Both the position numbers and the translations under genes were made by a program. A stretch of 64,000 nucleotides of DNA from contig NZ_JAJNCX010000004.1 of the NCBI RefSeq assembly GCF_021026315.1, positions 186,001-250,000 of the forward strand. Reading direction: 5' to 3'. The notes below the pieces were generated by a model. It saw only the letters and a list, made by a program, of their open reading frames with translations, did not search any database and was not told where the DNA came from. The first letter of the stretch is position 1; each line of letters starts with the position of its first letter. The DNA is from Rhizobium sp. C4 (lineage in GTDB: Bacteria; Pseudomonadota; Alphaproteobacteria; Rhizobiales; Rhizobiaceae). Below are positions 28,255-37,325 of the stretch, piece after piece.

Positions 28255-29610
28255 TTGCACGGCAATCTGAGGACAGCGCAGATCAGAACCCGCGGCGGCG
28301 CTCTTTCGGGAAGCCGCCCATGCGTTCTGATCGTTGAGGATACCCGGACCTTTACGACCGTGCTCGCGCACCGCTTCGAGACCGAACTCGCCGTCGATGT
28401 CGTGACCTGTCATACGCTGCATGACATGAAACGGCTGCTCTCCTCCGAGCACGGTCGCTTCATGCTCGCCGTCATCGATCTCAATCTCGAGGACTCGCCC
28501 AACGGCGAAGTGCTGGACTATTCGCTCGACGCCGATCTGCCGACCATCGTCTTCACGGCCAGTTTCGATTTCCATGTGCGCGAATGCATTTTGAAGAAGA
28601 ATGTGGTCGACTACGTGCTCAAGGACAATTGTCGTGCGATTGACTCCATCGTCAACGCGGTCAGGCGCGTGCTTCAGAACCGCAACATCCGGGTTCTCGT
28701 TGCGGAAGGTTTCGACCCGGCCGAGAGCGAGGCCGTGCAGCTCCTGCAGGCGCAGCAATTTCTCGTCACCCATGCCCAGAGCCTGGAGGAGGCTGTCGAC
28801 AGGTTCGACAAGTATCGCGACATCGAACTGGTGATCGTCGACGATGCCTTGCCCGGCGGCGGAGGCGTTGAACTGATCAAGCAGATCCGGCGCAGTTCGT
28901 CTGCCGACGACATGCGCATCATCGGCTTTTCGACGCGCGATAATCCTTTGACCTGCGCTTCCTTTCTGAAGGCGGGGGCCAGCGATTTTCTCTACCATCC
29001 CTTCGTCCAGGAAGAGTTCCAGTGCCGGGTCGCGCAAAGCATCGATACGCTGGCACGGTTCAAGAAGCTGCAGGCGATTGCATCGCGCGACTTCCTGACC
29101 GACACCTATAACCGGCGCTATTTCTTCGAGCGCGGCCCCGTTCTGGTCCAGCATTGCCTGGCGCGCCAGGAACCGTGCTGCGCTGTCGTGCTGGACATCG
29201 ATCATTTCAAGAAGTTCAACGACACCTACGGTCACGAAACCGGGGACCTTGTGCTGAAGACGGTGGCCCGCAAGCTGCGGCAGATGATCGACGGTGACAT
29301 GCATCTGATCGCGCGACTGGGCGGCGAGGAGTTTGCCATCCTTCTCAGGAACATGGATGTGCGCGAGGCGACCGAATATTGCGATCTGCTGCGCGAGGAA
29401 ATCGCGCGCACCCATATCGTGTTCGAGGACGAGGAATTGTCGGTGAACGTCTCGATCGGCGTTGCGGTGATTTCGGCGGAGGAGACGTTCGACAACTATC
29501 TCCACGCTGCCGACCAGTATCTCTACATGGCCAAGAATTCCGGCCGCAACCGGGTCTTCTCCGACTATTCGATCACGCAGCTGTTCGCCGAACGCCAGAA
29601 GGCGAGCTGA
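28255..29610 (+). CDS. Two-receiver diguanylate cyclase (PleD-like)
   Basis: About 451 residues: receiver 1 (acceptor Asp in LAVIDLNLED), receiver 2 (acidic pair weakened to VLVAEGFD but acceptor in LVIVDDALPG), and a C-terminal GGDEF domain with DFLTDTYNRRY and the active GGEEF. The layout is that of PleD and makes cyclic di-GMP when phosphorylated. It shares long identical stretches with the gene at 27067, so the pair arose by duplication. I prefer the TTG at 28255 because GGAGAGGG lies six bases upstream; in-frame ATGs at 28072 and 28147 would give longer proteins. Confidence 0.85.
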   Translation: MHGNLRTAQIRTRGGALSGSRPCVLIVEDTRTFTTVLAHRFETELAVDVVTCHTLHDMKRLLSSEHGRFMLAVIDLNLEDSPNGEVLDYSLDADLPTIVFTASFDFHVRECILKKNVVDYVLKDNCRAIDSIVNAVRRVLQNRNIRVLVAEGFDPAESEAVQLLQAQQFLVTHAQSLEEAVDRFDKYRDIELVIVDDALPGGGGVELIKQIRRSSSADDMRIIGFSTRDNPLTCASFLKAGASDFLYHPFVQEEFQCRVAQSIDTLARFKKLQAIASRDFLTDTYNRRYFFERGPVLVQHCLARQEPCCAVVLDIDHFKKFNDTYGHETGDLVLKTVARKLRQMIDGDMHLIARLGGEEFAILLRNMDVREATEYCDLLREEIARTHIVFEDEELSVNVSIGVAVISAEETFDNYLHAADQYLYMAKNSGRNRVFSDYSITQLFAERQKAS

Positions 29611-29616
29611 GGGGCC

Positions 29617-30615
29617 TCAGGCCGCCTGCCGCAGGCGGCGCTCGGCGCGCTCCTGTTGCGGCGAGCGATTGTAGATTTCGCGATAACACTTCGAGAAATG
29701 CGACGCGGAGACGAAACCGCAGGCAACGGCCACTTCGACCACCGGCAGGGTCGACTGGACGAGCAGGTGGCGCGCGCGTTCCAGCCGGATTTCCAGATAG
29801 TAGCGGGCAGGCGAGCGGCCCATTTCCTGGCGGAAGAGACGCTCGATCTGCCGGCGCGACAGGCCGGCATCATCGGCGATTTCCAGAAGCGACAGCGGTT
29901 CGGCAAGGTTCTTCTCCATCACTTCGATAATCGAAAGAACCTTGGAGTTCTGGACGCCGAGGCGGGCGCGCAAGGGCAGGCGCTGGCGGTCCGACTGTTC
30001 GCGGACGCGGTCGGTGAGGGCCTGTTCGCAGATGCGATTGACGAGATTGTCGTCGAAATCCTGACCGATCAGGTTCAGCATCATGTCGAGCGAGGCGGTG
30101 CCACCGGCGCAGGTGTGAATGTTGCCATCCACTTCATAGAGATCGGCATAGACTTCCACTTCCGGGAAGGCTTCGGAGAAGCCGGGCAGGTTTTCCCAGT
30201 GAATGGCACAGCGCTTGCCATTCAGCAGCCCGGCCTGCGCCAGGATATGGGCGCCCGTACAGAGGCTGCCGATCTGGACGCTGCGGTTATAGGCTTCGCG
30301 GAGCCAGGCGTGCACTGCCTTGTTGTTGAAGTTCTCGACATCGATGCCGGAACAGATGATCGCCATCGACGGGCGCTCGGCGCCGGAGAGCATGCGGCGC
30401 TCCTGGGCAAGCGAGGTCTGCACGGCGATCTCGATGCCGCTCGAAGAGGAGACTTTTTCGCCATCGGCAGACGCCAGACGCCATTTGTAGGCCTGGTAGC
30501 CGAGCATGCGGTTGGCAATGCGAAGCGCCTCGATGGCCGCCGTGAACGGCAGGATGGTGAAGTCGTTGACGAGGAAGAAGACCAGACAGCGCTTGGTCGT
30601 TTGTTGTGTGCTCAT
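29617..30615 (-). CDS. GlxA-type AraC regulator with DJ-1/PfpI domain
   Basis: A 332-residue regulator. Residues about 8–190 are a DJ-1/PfpI-like domain (the elbow GSLCTGAHILAQAG, about 117–130), and the C-terminal part holds two AraC helix-turn-helices (LLEIADDAGLSRRQIERLF, about 241–259). This architecture includes GbdR and related regulators of glycine betaine and carnitine use. The FAD/GcvT oxidoreductase at 24275 makes a link plausible but unproven, as two signalling genes lie between. Start at 30615 or 30630. Confidence 0.88.
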   Translation of the reverse strand: MSTQQTTKRCLVFFLVNDFTILPFTAAIEALRIANRMLGYQAYKWRLASADGEKVSSSSGIEIAVQTSLAQERRMLSGAERPSMAIICSGIDVENFNNKAVHAWLREAYNRSVQIGSLCTGAHILAQAGLLNGKRCAIHWENLPGFSEAFPEVEVYADLYEVDGNIHTCAGGTASLDMMLNLIGQDFDDNLVNRICEQALTDRVREQSDRQRLPLRARLGVQNSKVLSIIEVMEKNLAEPLSLLEIADDAGLSRRQIERLFRQEMGRSPARYYLEIRLERARHLLVQSTLPVVEVAVACGFVSASHFSKCYREIYNRSPQQERAERRLRQAA

Positions 30616-30848
30616 TGCGACATGTTCCAAGCGTGAGGGCGGGCGCCACCATGAAAATTGACGCTTGTCAGCCTAGTTGGACTGGCGGCGTCTGCTTTCC
30701 TGATTGCGACATTCGCATGAAAGACCCCTGTCGTGAAGAGGATAGTCGCTGTCCGTTCGAAATTTTGTTGAGCCCACATGCGCAAGCACCGCCCCGCGGT
30801 TTTGCCGGAGGCGGTGCATAAGGCGAGAGGTGATTCTGGAAAATCCAG

Positions 30849-31073
30849 TCAGCGCAAACGCTTATGATCGATGTCGGCCGGGGTGCGGTAGCCGATGTCC
30901 TTGCGCACATCCATCGGCAGGCCTTCCAGAAGCCGTTCGGTGCGATAGCGCTTCCAGGAGCGGTTAGCCGCGGCCATTGGCGCGATTGCGACACGGGCGA
31001 GGGCGACGCCAATGGCGACGATGTTTCTCCGGCGGGGGGCTGCAAGCGGAACTTCCCAAAAATACGATGCCAT
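30849..31073 (-). CDS. DUF1127 family small protein
   Basis: A 74-residue basic protein ending in RKDIGYRTPADIDHKRLR, the end of a DUF1127 domain, although the N-terminal half is atypical. DUF1127 proteins are small Arg-rich proteins of alphaproteobacteria and some are RNA-linked or stress-linked regulators. It has a good GGAGAG site eight bases before the ATG. It is divergent from the LysR gene at 31304, across 230 bp that carries both promoters. Confidence 0.7.
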   Translation of the reverse strand: MASYFWEVPLAAPRRRNIVAIGVALARVAIAPMAAANRSWKRYRTERLLEGLPMDVRKDIGYRTPADIDHKRLR

Positions 31074-31303
31074 GACTGCTCTCCTTTCCCGGCCGCCTTT
31101 GCGACCTGATTTGCCTGGAACCTATGCCAGGGCAATTCATCAATCCAACGAATTGATTGAATTTCTGACATTCGATTTGGTGATGTATCTTCACGTCTGT
31201 TCGCTTGGCCAAGCTTGCATCTTGACTATCGCATGGGATCGAAGTTCAATGAAACGAATTGCAGTCGCTTTAAGGTTCAGAAAAATTGAAAAAGGGTCCC
31301 GCG

Positions 31304-32209
31304 ATGGACGAGCCGCGCCGTGAAAACCTGCCGCTTCTGGAACTCGATATTCTGAGGACCTTCGTCGCCATTGCCGATACCGGCAATTTCACGACGGCGG
31401 CGGAAGCCGTGCTGAGAACGCCTTCGGCTGTTTCCATGCAGATCAAGAAGCTGGAAGACATGCTGGGCGCGACATTGTTTCGCCGCGACGCCCGCGCCGT
31501 CACGCTCACGCATCACGGTGAGATCCTGCTGAGCGCCGCGCGCCGCATGCTGGCGATGAACAACGAGATCGTCGGCCGCTTCGTGAGGCCGCATATGAAC
31601 GGCGTGGTCAATCTCGGCGCGCCGGACGATATCGGCGATCTGGTCCTGCCCGAGGTTCTGCGCCGCTTTGCAGAGGCCTATCCCATGGTTGCCGTCGATG
31701 TGCGCATCGAGAGCAGCGACGCGCTGCGCCGGCAGGTGGCCGAAGGCAAGCTCGACATCGCGCTGTTCAACTGCACGGCAGGTAATTTCAACGGCGAGGG
31801 CGAGTTGCTCTATCGTGAAAAGCTCGTCTGGGCCGGCAAGAAGTGCGGCACGGCCTACGCCCGCACGCCCGTGCCGATCTCGGTTTGGGAGGCGGGGTGT
31901 ATTTGGCGCTCCAAGGCTCTGGATGCGCTGGACAAGTCCGGTCATCCCTACCGCATTGCCTATCTCAGTGCCCATCATATGGGCCAGCGCGCCGCCATCC
32001 GTGCCGACATTGCCATCGCGCCGCTCGCCCGCTTCCTGATCGCCGACGATATGGTGGAGCTGGGCGAGGTGCATGGCCTTCCCGATATCGGCTATTACGA
32101 TGTCGGAATGGCGCGGCGCACGGGCGCGCCCGAGACGGTGGATGCGCTGGCGGAGTATATTCGTGGCGCCGTCGTTTCGATCGGCAAGTCGGTTGAGCTG
32201 GCGGCCTGA
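31304..32209 (+). CDS. LysR family regulator
   Basis: A 301-residue LysR protein. The helix-turn-helix is FTTAAEAVLRTPSAVSMQIKK-like near residues 26–47, with LGATLFRR following, then a substrate-binding domain. The start at 31304 avoids a TTG at 31286. It is divergent from the DUF1127 gene and may control it or the degP gene after it; the gap to degP is 222 bp. The effector is unknown. Confidence 0.85.
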   Translation: MDEPRRENLPLLELDILRTFVAIADTGNFTTAAEAVLRTPSAVSMQIKKLEDMLGATLFRRDARAVTLTHHGEILLSAARRMLAMNNEIVGRFVRPHMNGVVNLGAPDDIGDLVLPEVLRRFAEAYPMVAVDVRIESSDALRRQVAEGKLDIALFNCTAGNFNGEGELLYREKLVWAGKKCGTAYARTPVPISVWEAGCIWRSKALDALDKSGHPYRIAYLSAHHMGQRAAIRADIAIAPLARFLIADDMVELGEVHGLPDIGYYDVGMARRTGAPETVDALAEYIRGAVVSIGKSVELAA

Positions 32210-32261
32210 GCCGCATCCCCATTTTGGCCGTATTCCGGTGGCCCAAAATCCGTGCCGCACA

Positions 32262-32282
32262 GGCCTTTCAAATGGAAAGGCC
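32262..32282. other. Hairpin in LysR–protease gap
   Basis: GGCCTTTC (32262–32269) pairs with GAAAGGCC (32275–32282). There is no clear T run, so it is only a possible end of the LysR transcript. Confidence 0.35.
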
Positions 32283-32431
32283 CAAGCCCACATAATTCTG
32301 GCCGTGAGGCAGGCAAACGATGCGCTTTTCCGGTGAGTTGAGCTCCGGAAGGGTTTGAAACGGCCGGCATTTTGGGCCAGTTTCGGGCGTGTCGGATGCG
32401 ACCCCTTCCGACCCAATGCCGAGGTTGATCC

Positions 32432-33832
32432 ATGAATTTCAAAATGCCCGCAGTTTTCGCCGCCGCGCTTCTCGTTGCCGGTGGTCTCGCCTTCACGGCG
32501 GTTTCCGAGGATGTGCGCAAGCTGCCGCAGAGCCAGGGCGAGGTGCGGCTGTCCTATGCGCCGCTGGTCAAGCAGACCGCGCCTTCCGTCGTCAACGTCT
32601 ATGCCGAGCGCACCGTGGTGCGCAGCACGATCTTCGACAACGATCCCTTCTTCCGCCAGTTCTTCGGCGGCGGGCAGGGGCGTCGTCAGACCGAAAGCTC
32701 GCTGGGCTCCGGGGTCATCGTCGGCGAGAATGGCATCGTGATCACCAACAACCACGTCATCGAGGGCGCCGACGAGATCAAGGTGGCGCTTTCCGACGGG
32801 CGCGAGTTCACGAGCAAGGTGATGCTCAAGGACGAAAAGGTCGATCTTGCGGTACTGAAGATCGACACGAAGGAAAAGCTACCGCCCCTGCCGCTCGGCG
32901 ATTCCGACAAACTGGAGGTCGGCGATCTGGTTCTGGCCATCGGCGATCCCTTCGGTGTCGGCCAGACGGTGACGAGCGGCATTGTCTCGGGTCTCGCCCG
33001 CGGCAATATCGGCGTGTCCGATTTTGGCTTCTTCATCCAGACCGATGCCTCGATCAACCCCGGCAATTCCGGCGGTGCGCTCGTTGACATGCAGGGCGAA
33101 CTCATCGGCATCAACTCGGCCATCTTCTCCAAGGGCGGCGGGTCCAACGGCATCGGCTTTGCCATCCCGGCAAACCTTGCCAAGGTCTTCATCGCGGCAG
33201 CCGAGCGTGGCGACAAGACGTTTGAACGGCCTTATGTCGGGGCCTCATTCGATGCGGTTTCCGCTGATGTCGCGGAGGCGATTGGCCTCAAGCGCGCCGG
33301 CGGGGCGTTCATCACCAAGGTGGCCAAGGGCGGGCCGGCAGAGCAGGCGGGGCTTGTGAAAGGCGATACGGTTGTCGCGCTGAATGGCATCCCGATCCAG
33401 CATCCCGACGCGCTCGGCTACCGCATGCTGACGGTGGGCCTCGGCAACGAGGCCAAGCTCACAGTCTATCGCGATGGCAAGGAGCGCGAAGTCTCGATGA
33501 AGCTCGACCGTGCACCGGAAAATCCTCCGCGTGACGAGCGCCGTATCGATGGTCGCAACCCGTTTGCCGGCATTGTCGCCGTAAACCTCTCGCCGCGCGT
33601 GGCAGATGAACTCCAGATGCCGGGTGACAATACCGGCGTTGCGATCCGCAAGGTCGAGGATGGCTCGCCCGCCGATCAGCTTGGTTTTGCCAAGGGCGAC
33701 ATCATCGTCTCCGTCAATGGCACAGCGATCGAGGATACGAAGACGCTGGCACAGATCGCCAACAGCGATCCGAACCTCTGGCGCGTCGAGATCAATCGCG
33801 GCGGTCAGCGCATCCGGCAAGTCTTCCGATGA
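32432..33832 (+). CDS. DegP/DegQ-type periplasmic serine protease
   Basis: A 466-residue Do-family protease. A Sec signal anchor is at residues 1–24. The trypsin-like triad shows as NNHVI (His), DLAVLK (Asp) and the nucleophile serine in INPGNSGGALVD. Two PDZ domains follow (about 270–365 and 375–465). It degrades or chaperones misfolded periplasmic proteins. The stop overlaps the rarA start by four bases. The symbol (degP, degQ or mucD) is left open. Confidence 0.92.
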   Translation: MNFKMPAVFAAALLVAGGLAFTAVSEDVRKLPQSQGEVRLSYAPLVKQTAPSVVNVYAERTVVRSTIFDNDPFFRQFFGGGQGRRQTESSLGSGVIVGENGIVITNNHVIEGADEIKVALSDGREFTSKVMLKDEKVDLAVLKIDTKEKLPPLPLGDSDKLEVGDLVLAIGDPFGVGQTVTSGIVSGLARGNIGVSDFGFFIQTDASINPGNSGGALVDMQGELIGINSAIFSKGGGSNGIGFAIPANLAKVFIAAAERGDKTFERPYVGASFDAVSADVAEAIGLKRAGGAFITKVAKGGPAEQAGLVKGDTVVALNGIPIQHPDALGYRMLTVGLGNEAKLTVYRDGKEREVSMKLDRAPENPPRDERRIDGRNPFAGIVAVNLSPRVADELQMPGDNTGVAIRKVEDGSPADQLGFAKGDIIVSVNGTAIEDTKTLAQIANSDPNLWRVEINRGGQRIRQVFR

Positions 33833-35145
33833 GCGATCTGTTTGCCGCGCACGAACCGGAAGACTTTGCGTCAAAGCGGCCGCTGGCAGAACGGCTGCGG
33901 CCGAAATCGCTGGCAGAAGTCTCCGGGCAGGGACATCTGACGGGACCAGATGGTGCGCTGACGCGGATGATCGAGGCGGGCTCGCTCGGCTCGATGATCT
34001 TCTGGGGCCCACCCGGCACGGGCAAGACGACCGTGGCGCGGTTGCTTTCCGGCGAGACGGGGCTGGCCTTCGAACAGATTTCGGCGATCTTTTCCGGTGT
34101 GGCGGACCTCAAGAAGGTGTTCGAGACGGCACGCGCCCGGCGCATGTCGGGGCGGCAGACGCTGCTCTTCGTCGACGAAATCCATCGCTTCAACCGCGCG
34201 CAGCAGGACAGTTTCCTGCCGGTGATGGAAGACGGTACGATCGTACTCGTGGGCGCCACGACCGAAAACCCGTCCTTCGAGCTCAACGCCGCTCTTCTCT
34301 CGCGAGCACGCGTGCTGACCTTCAAGCCGCATGACGAGGAGAGCCTTGAGGCGCTCCTGAAACGGGCTGAGGAAGAGGAGGGGAAAGCGCTTCCGCTCGA
34401 CCCGGACGCGCGCGTGAGCCTCATCCGCATGGCCGATGGCGATGGACGCGCGGCCCTGACGTTGGCTGAGGAAGTCTGGCGCGCGGCGCGGGCCGGGGAG
34501 CGATTCGACACAGCCGGTCTGACGCGGGTCGTGCAGCGCCGGGCGCCGGTCTATGACAAGGGGCAGGACGGGCATTACAATCTGATCTCGGCGCTGCATA
34601 AGTCGGTGCGCGGTTCGGACCCTGATGCGGCGCTCTATTATCTGGCGCGCATGTTCGATGCGGGCGAGGACCCGCTGTTTCTGGGACGTCGGCTGGTGCG
34701 GATGGCGGTGGAGGATATTGGGCTTGCCGATCCGCAGGCGCTCGTTGTCGCCAATGCCGCCAAGGACGCCTATGATTTTCTCGGCTCGCCGGAGGGGGAA
34801 CTGGCGCTGGCGCAGGCCTGCGTCTATCTCGCCACCGCGCCGAAATCGAATGCCGTCTACACTGCCTACAAGGCGTCCATGCGCGCGGCCAAGGAATACG
34901 GCTCGCTGCTGCCGCCCAAGCATATCCTCAATGCGCCCACGAAGCTGATGAAGGCCGAGGGGTACAATGAGGGCTATCGCTATGATCACGACGAGCCGGA
35001 TGCCTTCTCGGGCCAGGATTATTTCCCCGAGAAGATGGGCCGCAAGACCTTCTATGATCCGCCGGAACGGGGATTTGAGCGGGATATCCGCAAGAGGCTG
35101 GACTGGTGGTCGAAACTCAGAGCCGAACGGGGCGGGAAAGCGTGA
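33829..35145 (+). CDS. rarA: Replication-associated recombination protein A (MgsA type AAA ATPase)
   Basis: A 438-residue AAA+ ATPase of the RarA/MgsA/WRNIP1 family, which acts at stalled replication forks. Motifs are WGPPGTGKTT (Walker A, about 62–71), LFVDEIHRFNR (Walker B), and the GATTENPSFELN sensor. The C-terminal helical tetramerisation region (about 260–435) is typical. ATGA overlap couples it to the protease gene. Confidence 0.95.
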   Translation: MSDLFAAHEPEDFASKRPLAERLRPKSLAEVSGQGHLTGPDGALTRMIEAGSLGSMIFWGPPGTGKTTVARLLSGETGLAFEQISAIFSGVADLKKVFETARARRMSGRQTLLFVDEIHRFNRAQQDSFLPVMEDGTIVLVGATTENPSFELNAALLSRARVLTFKPHDEESLEALLKRAEEEEGKALPLDPDARVSLIRMADGDGRAALTLAEEVWRAARAGERFDTAGLTRVVQRRAPVYDKGQDGHYNLISALHKSVRGSDPDAALYYLARMFDAGEDPLFLGRRLVRMAVEDIGLADPQALVVANAAKDAYDFLGSPEGELALAQACVYLATAPKSNAVYTAYKASMRAAKEYGSLLPPKHILNAPTKLMKAEGYNEGYRYDHDEPDAFSGQDYFPEKMGRKTFYDPPERGFERDIRKRLDWWSKLRAERGGKA

Positions 35146-35315
35146 GTCGGACCGTCTCTGGCGGTGCACCAATCCGGCACATTCCGGCGTCCGTTCACGT
35201 TCTGAAATAAACGTTTATTTAAAATGACTTCCCATTTTGCACCATTACAGCCATGTCATAGTCAACGCTTACATTCGCCGTCTCCTGACCTGACAAGAAC
35301 AAAAGAGTGCACAGT

Positions 35316-36671
35316 ATGGAAAATCCGGTCTCGTTGAATCGCATCGCGGAAAACACTGTCTTTCGCAAGGGCGACGTTTTCGTGCTTTTCGGGGAATTGT
35401 TCGGTCGCGGTTACGCAACCGGTCTGCTGGACGAAGCCCGGCGGGTGGGCATGGAGATCATCGGTATCACGGTCGGCCGGCGCGACGAGAACAACGCGCT
35501 GCGTCCGCTGAACGCCGATGAACTTGCCGAAGCGGAAGCCCGGCTGGGCGGCCGAATCATCAACCTGCCGCTGATGGCCGGATTTGACCTTGATGCACCC
35601 GAGGGCGGCGAGACGCCGACCGATCTTCTGGCAAAGCTGACGCTCGAAGGCTGGCAGGACGAGAAGCTGGATTGGGATCATATCGCCAAATGCCGGGAGA
35701 TCGGCACGAAGCGGTTCAAGGACACGCTGACCGAGGTGATGGCCGTTCTCGACGGCATGATCGCCGATGGCCGCAATGTCTTCTTCGCCCATACGATGGC
35801 GGGCGGCATTCCGAAGGCCAAGGTGTTCCTGGTTCTCGCAAACCGGATCTACAAGGGCCGCGGCGCGCGTCACATGTCGTCGCAGGCGCTGCTCGACAGC
35901 GATCTCGGCAAGCTGATCCTGCAGAATTTCGACGAGGTCACGGCCTACACGTTCCAGCATCTGATCGATTGCAGCGCGGCGATCCGCGAGCGCATCACCG
36001 CCTCGGGCGGGAAGGTGCGTTACACGGCCTATGGCTATCACGGTTCCGCCGTTCTCATCGACGGCAGCTACCGTTGGCAGACCTATACCAACTACACGCA
36101 GGGCTATGCCAAGATGCGGCTCGAGAATGTCGCGCAGGCGGCATGGGAAAAGGGCATCAAGGCCACCGTTTACAATTGCCCGGAAATCCGCACCAATTCT
36201 TCCGACGTCTTCGCCGGCATCGAATTGCCGCTGATCCCGCTTCTGCTGGCGCTGAAGCAGGAAAACGGCGGCGCCTGGGCCGAGGCGCAGTGGCAGGCCT
36301 GCGAGGCGCTTCTCGCCGACGGCTACAGCCTCAAGGATGTCTTCGCCAAGATCGCCGACATGCAGGCAAGTCCGGTCATGGAACCCTTCTACGACTTCTC
36401 GGCCTGGCCGAAGGCCAACAGCCAGGAACAGGCGGACCTGACGATCGGCACGTCCAACGAAATCACCCAGATGCATCGCGACGGGAAGGCGCTGATCAGC
36501 GATCACCTGAGCGCGCTGGTCGTGCAGGCAACCGGCAAGCTGATCTTCGGCGAAACCTCGAAGCCGTCGGGTCCGGTCTTGTGGCTGAACCACGATATCG
36601 TGGCGCGCCGGCTGAATGCGACGCATCAGGATGCAGAGGGTTTCAAGGCGACTGAACGCGCGGTTGCCTGA
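35316..36671 (+). CDS. SDR-like protein, candidate FabMG-type enoyl-ACP reductase
   Basis: A 451-residue protein. It opens with a Rossmann-like strand–loop (VFVLFGELFGRGYATGLL, about 22–39) and later shows Tyr257…Lys266 (TYTNYTQGYAK), that is Tyr, eight residues, Lys, the spacing of FabV-type enoyl-ACP reductases, followed by an SDR-like GIKATVYNCPEIRTNSS. I remember similar long rhizobial proteins named FabMG family, but this needs a search. If right, it reduces enoyl-ACP in fatty acid synthesis and could be triclosan-insensitive. The ATG at 35316 is preferred to a GTG at 35307. Single gene with a 161-bp leader. Confidence 0.5.
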   Translation: MENPVSLNRIAENTVFRKGDVFVLFGELFGRGYATGLLDEARRVGMEIIGITVGRRDENNALRPLNADELAEAEARLGGRIINLPLMAGFDLDAPEGGETPTDLLAKLTLEGWQDEKLDWDHIAKCREIGTKRFKDTLTEVMAVLDGMIADGRNVFFAHTMAGGIPKAKVFLVLANRIYKGRGARHMSSQALLDSDLGKLILQNFDEVTAYTFQHLIDCSAAIRERITASGGKVRYTAYGYHGSAVLIDGSYRWQTYTNYTQGYAKMRLENVAQAAWEKGIKATVYNCPEIRTNSSDVFAGIELPLIPLLLALKQENGGAWAEAQWQACEALLADGYSLKDVFAKIADMQASPVMEPFYDFSAWPKANSQEQADLTIGTSNEITQMHRDGKALISDHLSALVVQATGKLIFGETSKPSGPVLWLNHDIVARRLNATHQDAEGFKATERAVA

Positions 36672-36734
36672 GCGTTCTGAAGTTCAGGCGACTTGATCTT
36701 CCTCAAAGCGCGCTTGCCTGTTCCCGTCCATGAT

Positions 36735-36752
36735 CCGTTCAACATTGAACGG
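36735..36752. promoter_or_regulatory. 18-bp palindrome next to flavodoxin start
   Basis: CCGTTCAA (36735–36742) and TTGAACGG (36745–36752) are perfect arms separated by CA. The last bases overlap the GGGAG ribosome site of the next gene, so it could act as an operator or as a translation-blocking hairpin. Confidence 0.55.
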
Positions 36753-36762
36753 GAGCGGACCT

Positions 36763-37305
36763 ATGAACATTCTGATCGCCTATGCCACCGTCGAGGGGCA
36801 GACACGGAAGATTGCTGCGCAGCTTGCCGAAATCTTTGAGAATCGCGGCTGGCAGGTCGCGCTGCAGAATACGGCGGGGATGATGGAATTCATTCTCAAC
36901 CGGCCGGATGCGGCTATCCTGCTCGCGCCGGTTCACGCGGGGCGTTATCCCACGACCTTTACGCATTTCGTCCGGCAGGAAGCCGACTGGCTGAATTCCG
37001 TTCCGTCCGCCTTCGTCTCCGTTTCGTTGTCCATCGTCAGCGACAATGCGGATGAGCGCCAGGAGGGCGAGGACTATCCGACAGGGTTGCTGGCCGAGAC
37101 CGGCTGGCAGCCGCTGGCCATCCACCATGCGGGCGGGGCGTTGCGGCTCGCCGAGTATGATTTCTTCAAGCGCTGGATGGTGCGGCGCCTGTCGCGCAAC
37201 GCGCCGGCTGGGCAAGAGAAGGGCGATCGCGAATTTACCGATTGGGCCGCGCTGGAGCTTTTCGCTTCGGAATTTGCCAATGAGGTCGGGCGGCGCAAGG
37301 CCTGA
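36763..37305 (+). CDS. HemG-like flavodoxin-domain protein
   Basis: A 180-residue flavodoxin-fold protein. ILIAYATVEGQTRKIA is the FMN phosphate loop, and the size and FKRWMVRRLSRN tail fit the flavodoxin-type protoporphyrinogen oxidase HemG, which moves electrons to quinone in heme synthesis. Other flavodoxin_5 members have no proven role. The ATG at 36763 has GGGAG eight bases upstream. A palindrome sits directly before it. Confidence 0.75.
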   Translation: MNILIAYATVEGQTRKIAAQLAEIFENRGWQVALQNTAGMMEFILNRPDAAILLAPVHAGRYPTTFTHFVRQEADWLNSVPSAFVSVSLSIVSDNADERQEGEDYPTGLLAETGWQPLAIHHAGGALRLAEYDFFKRWMVRRLSRNAPAGQEKGDREFTDWAALELFASEFANEVGRRKA

Positions 37306-37325
37306 TTTTCAGGTCTGATGCGCCG

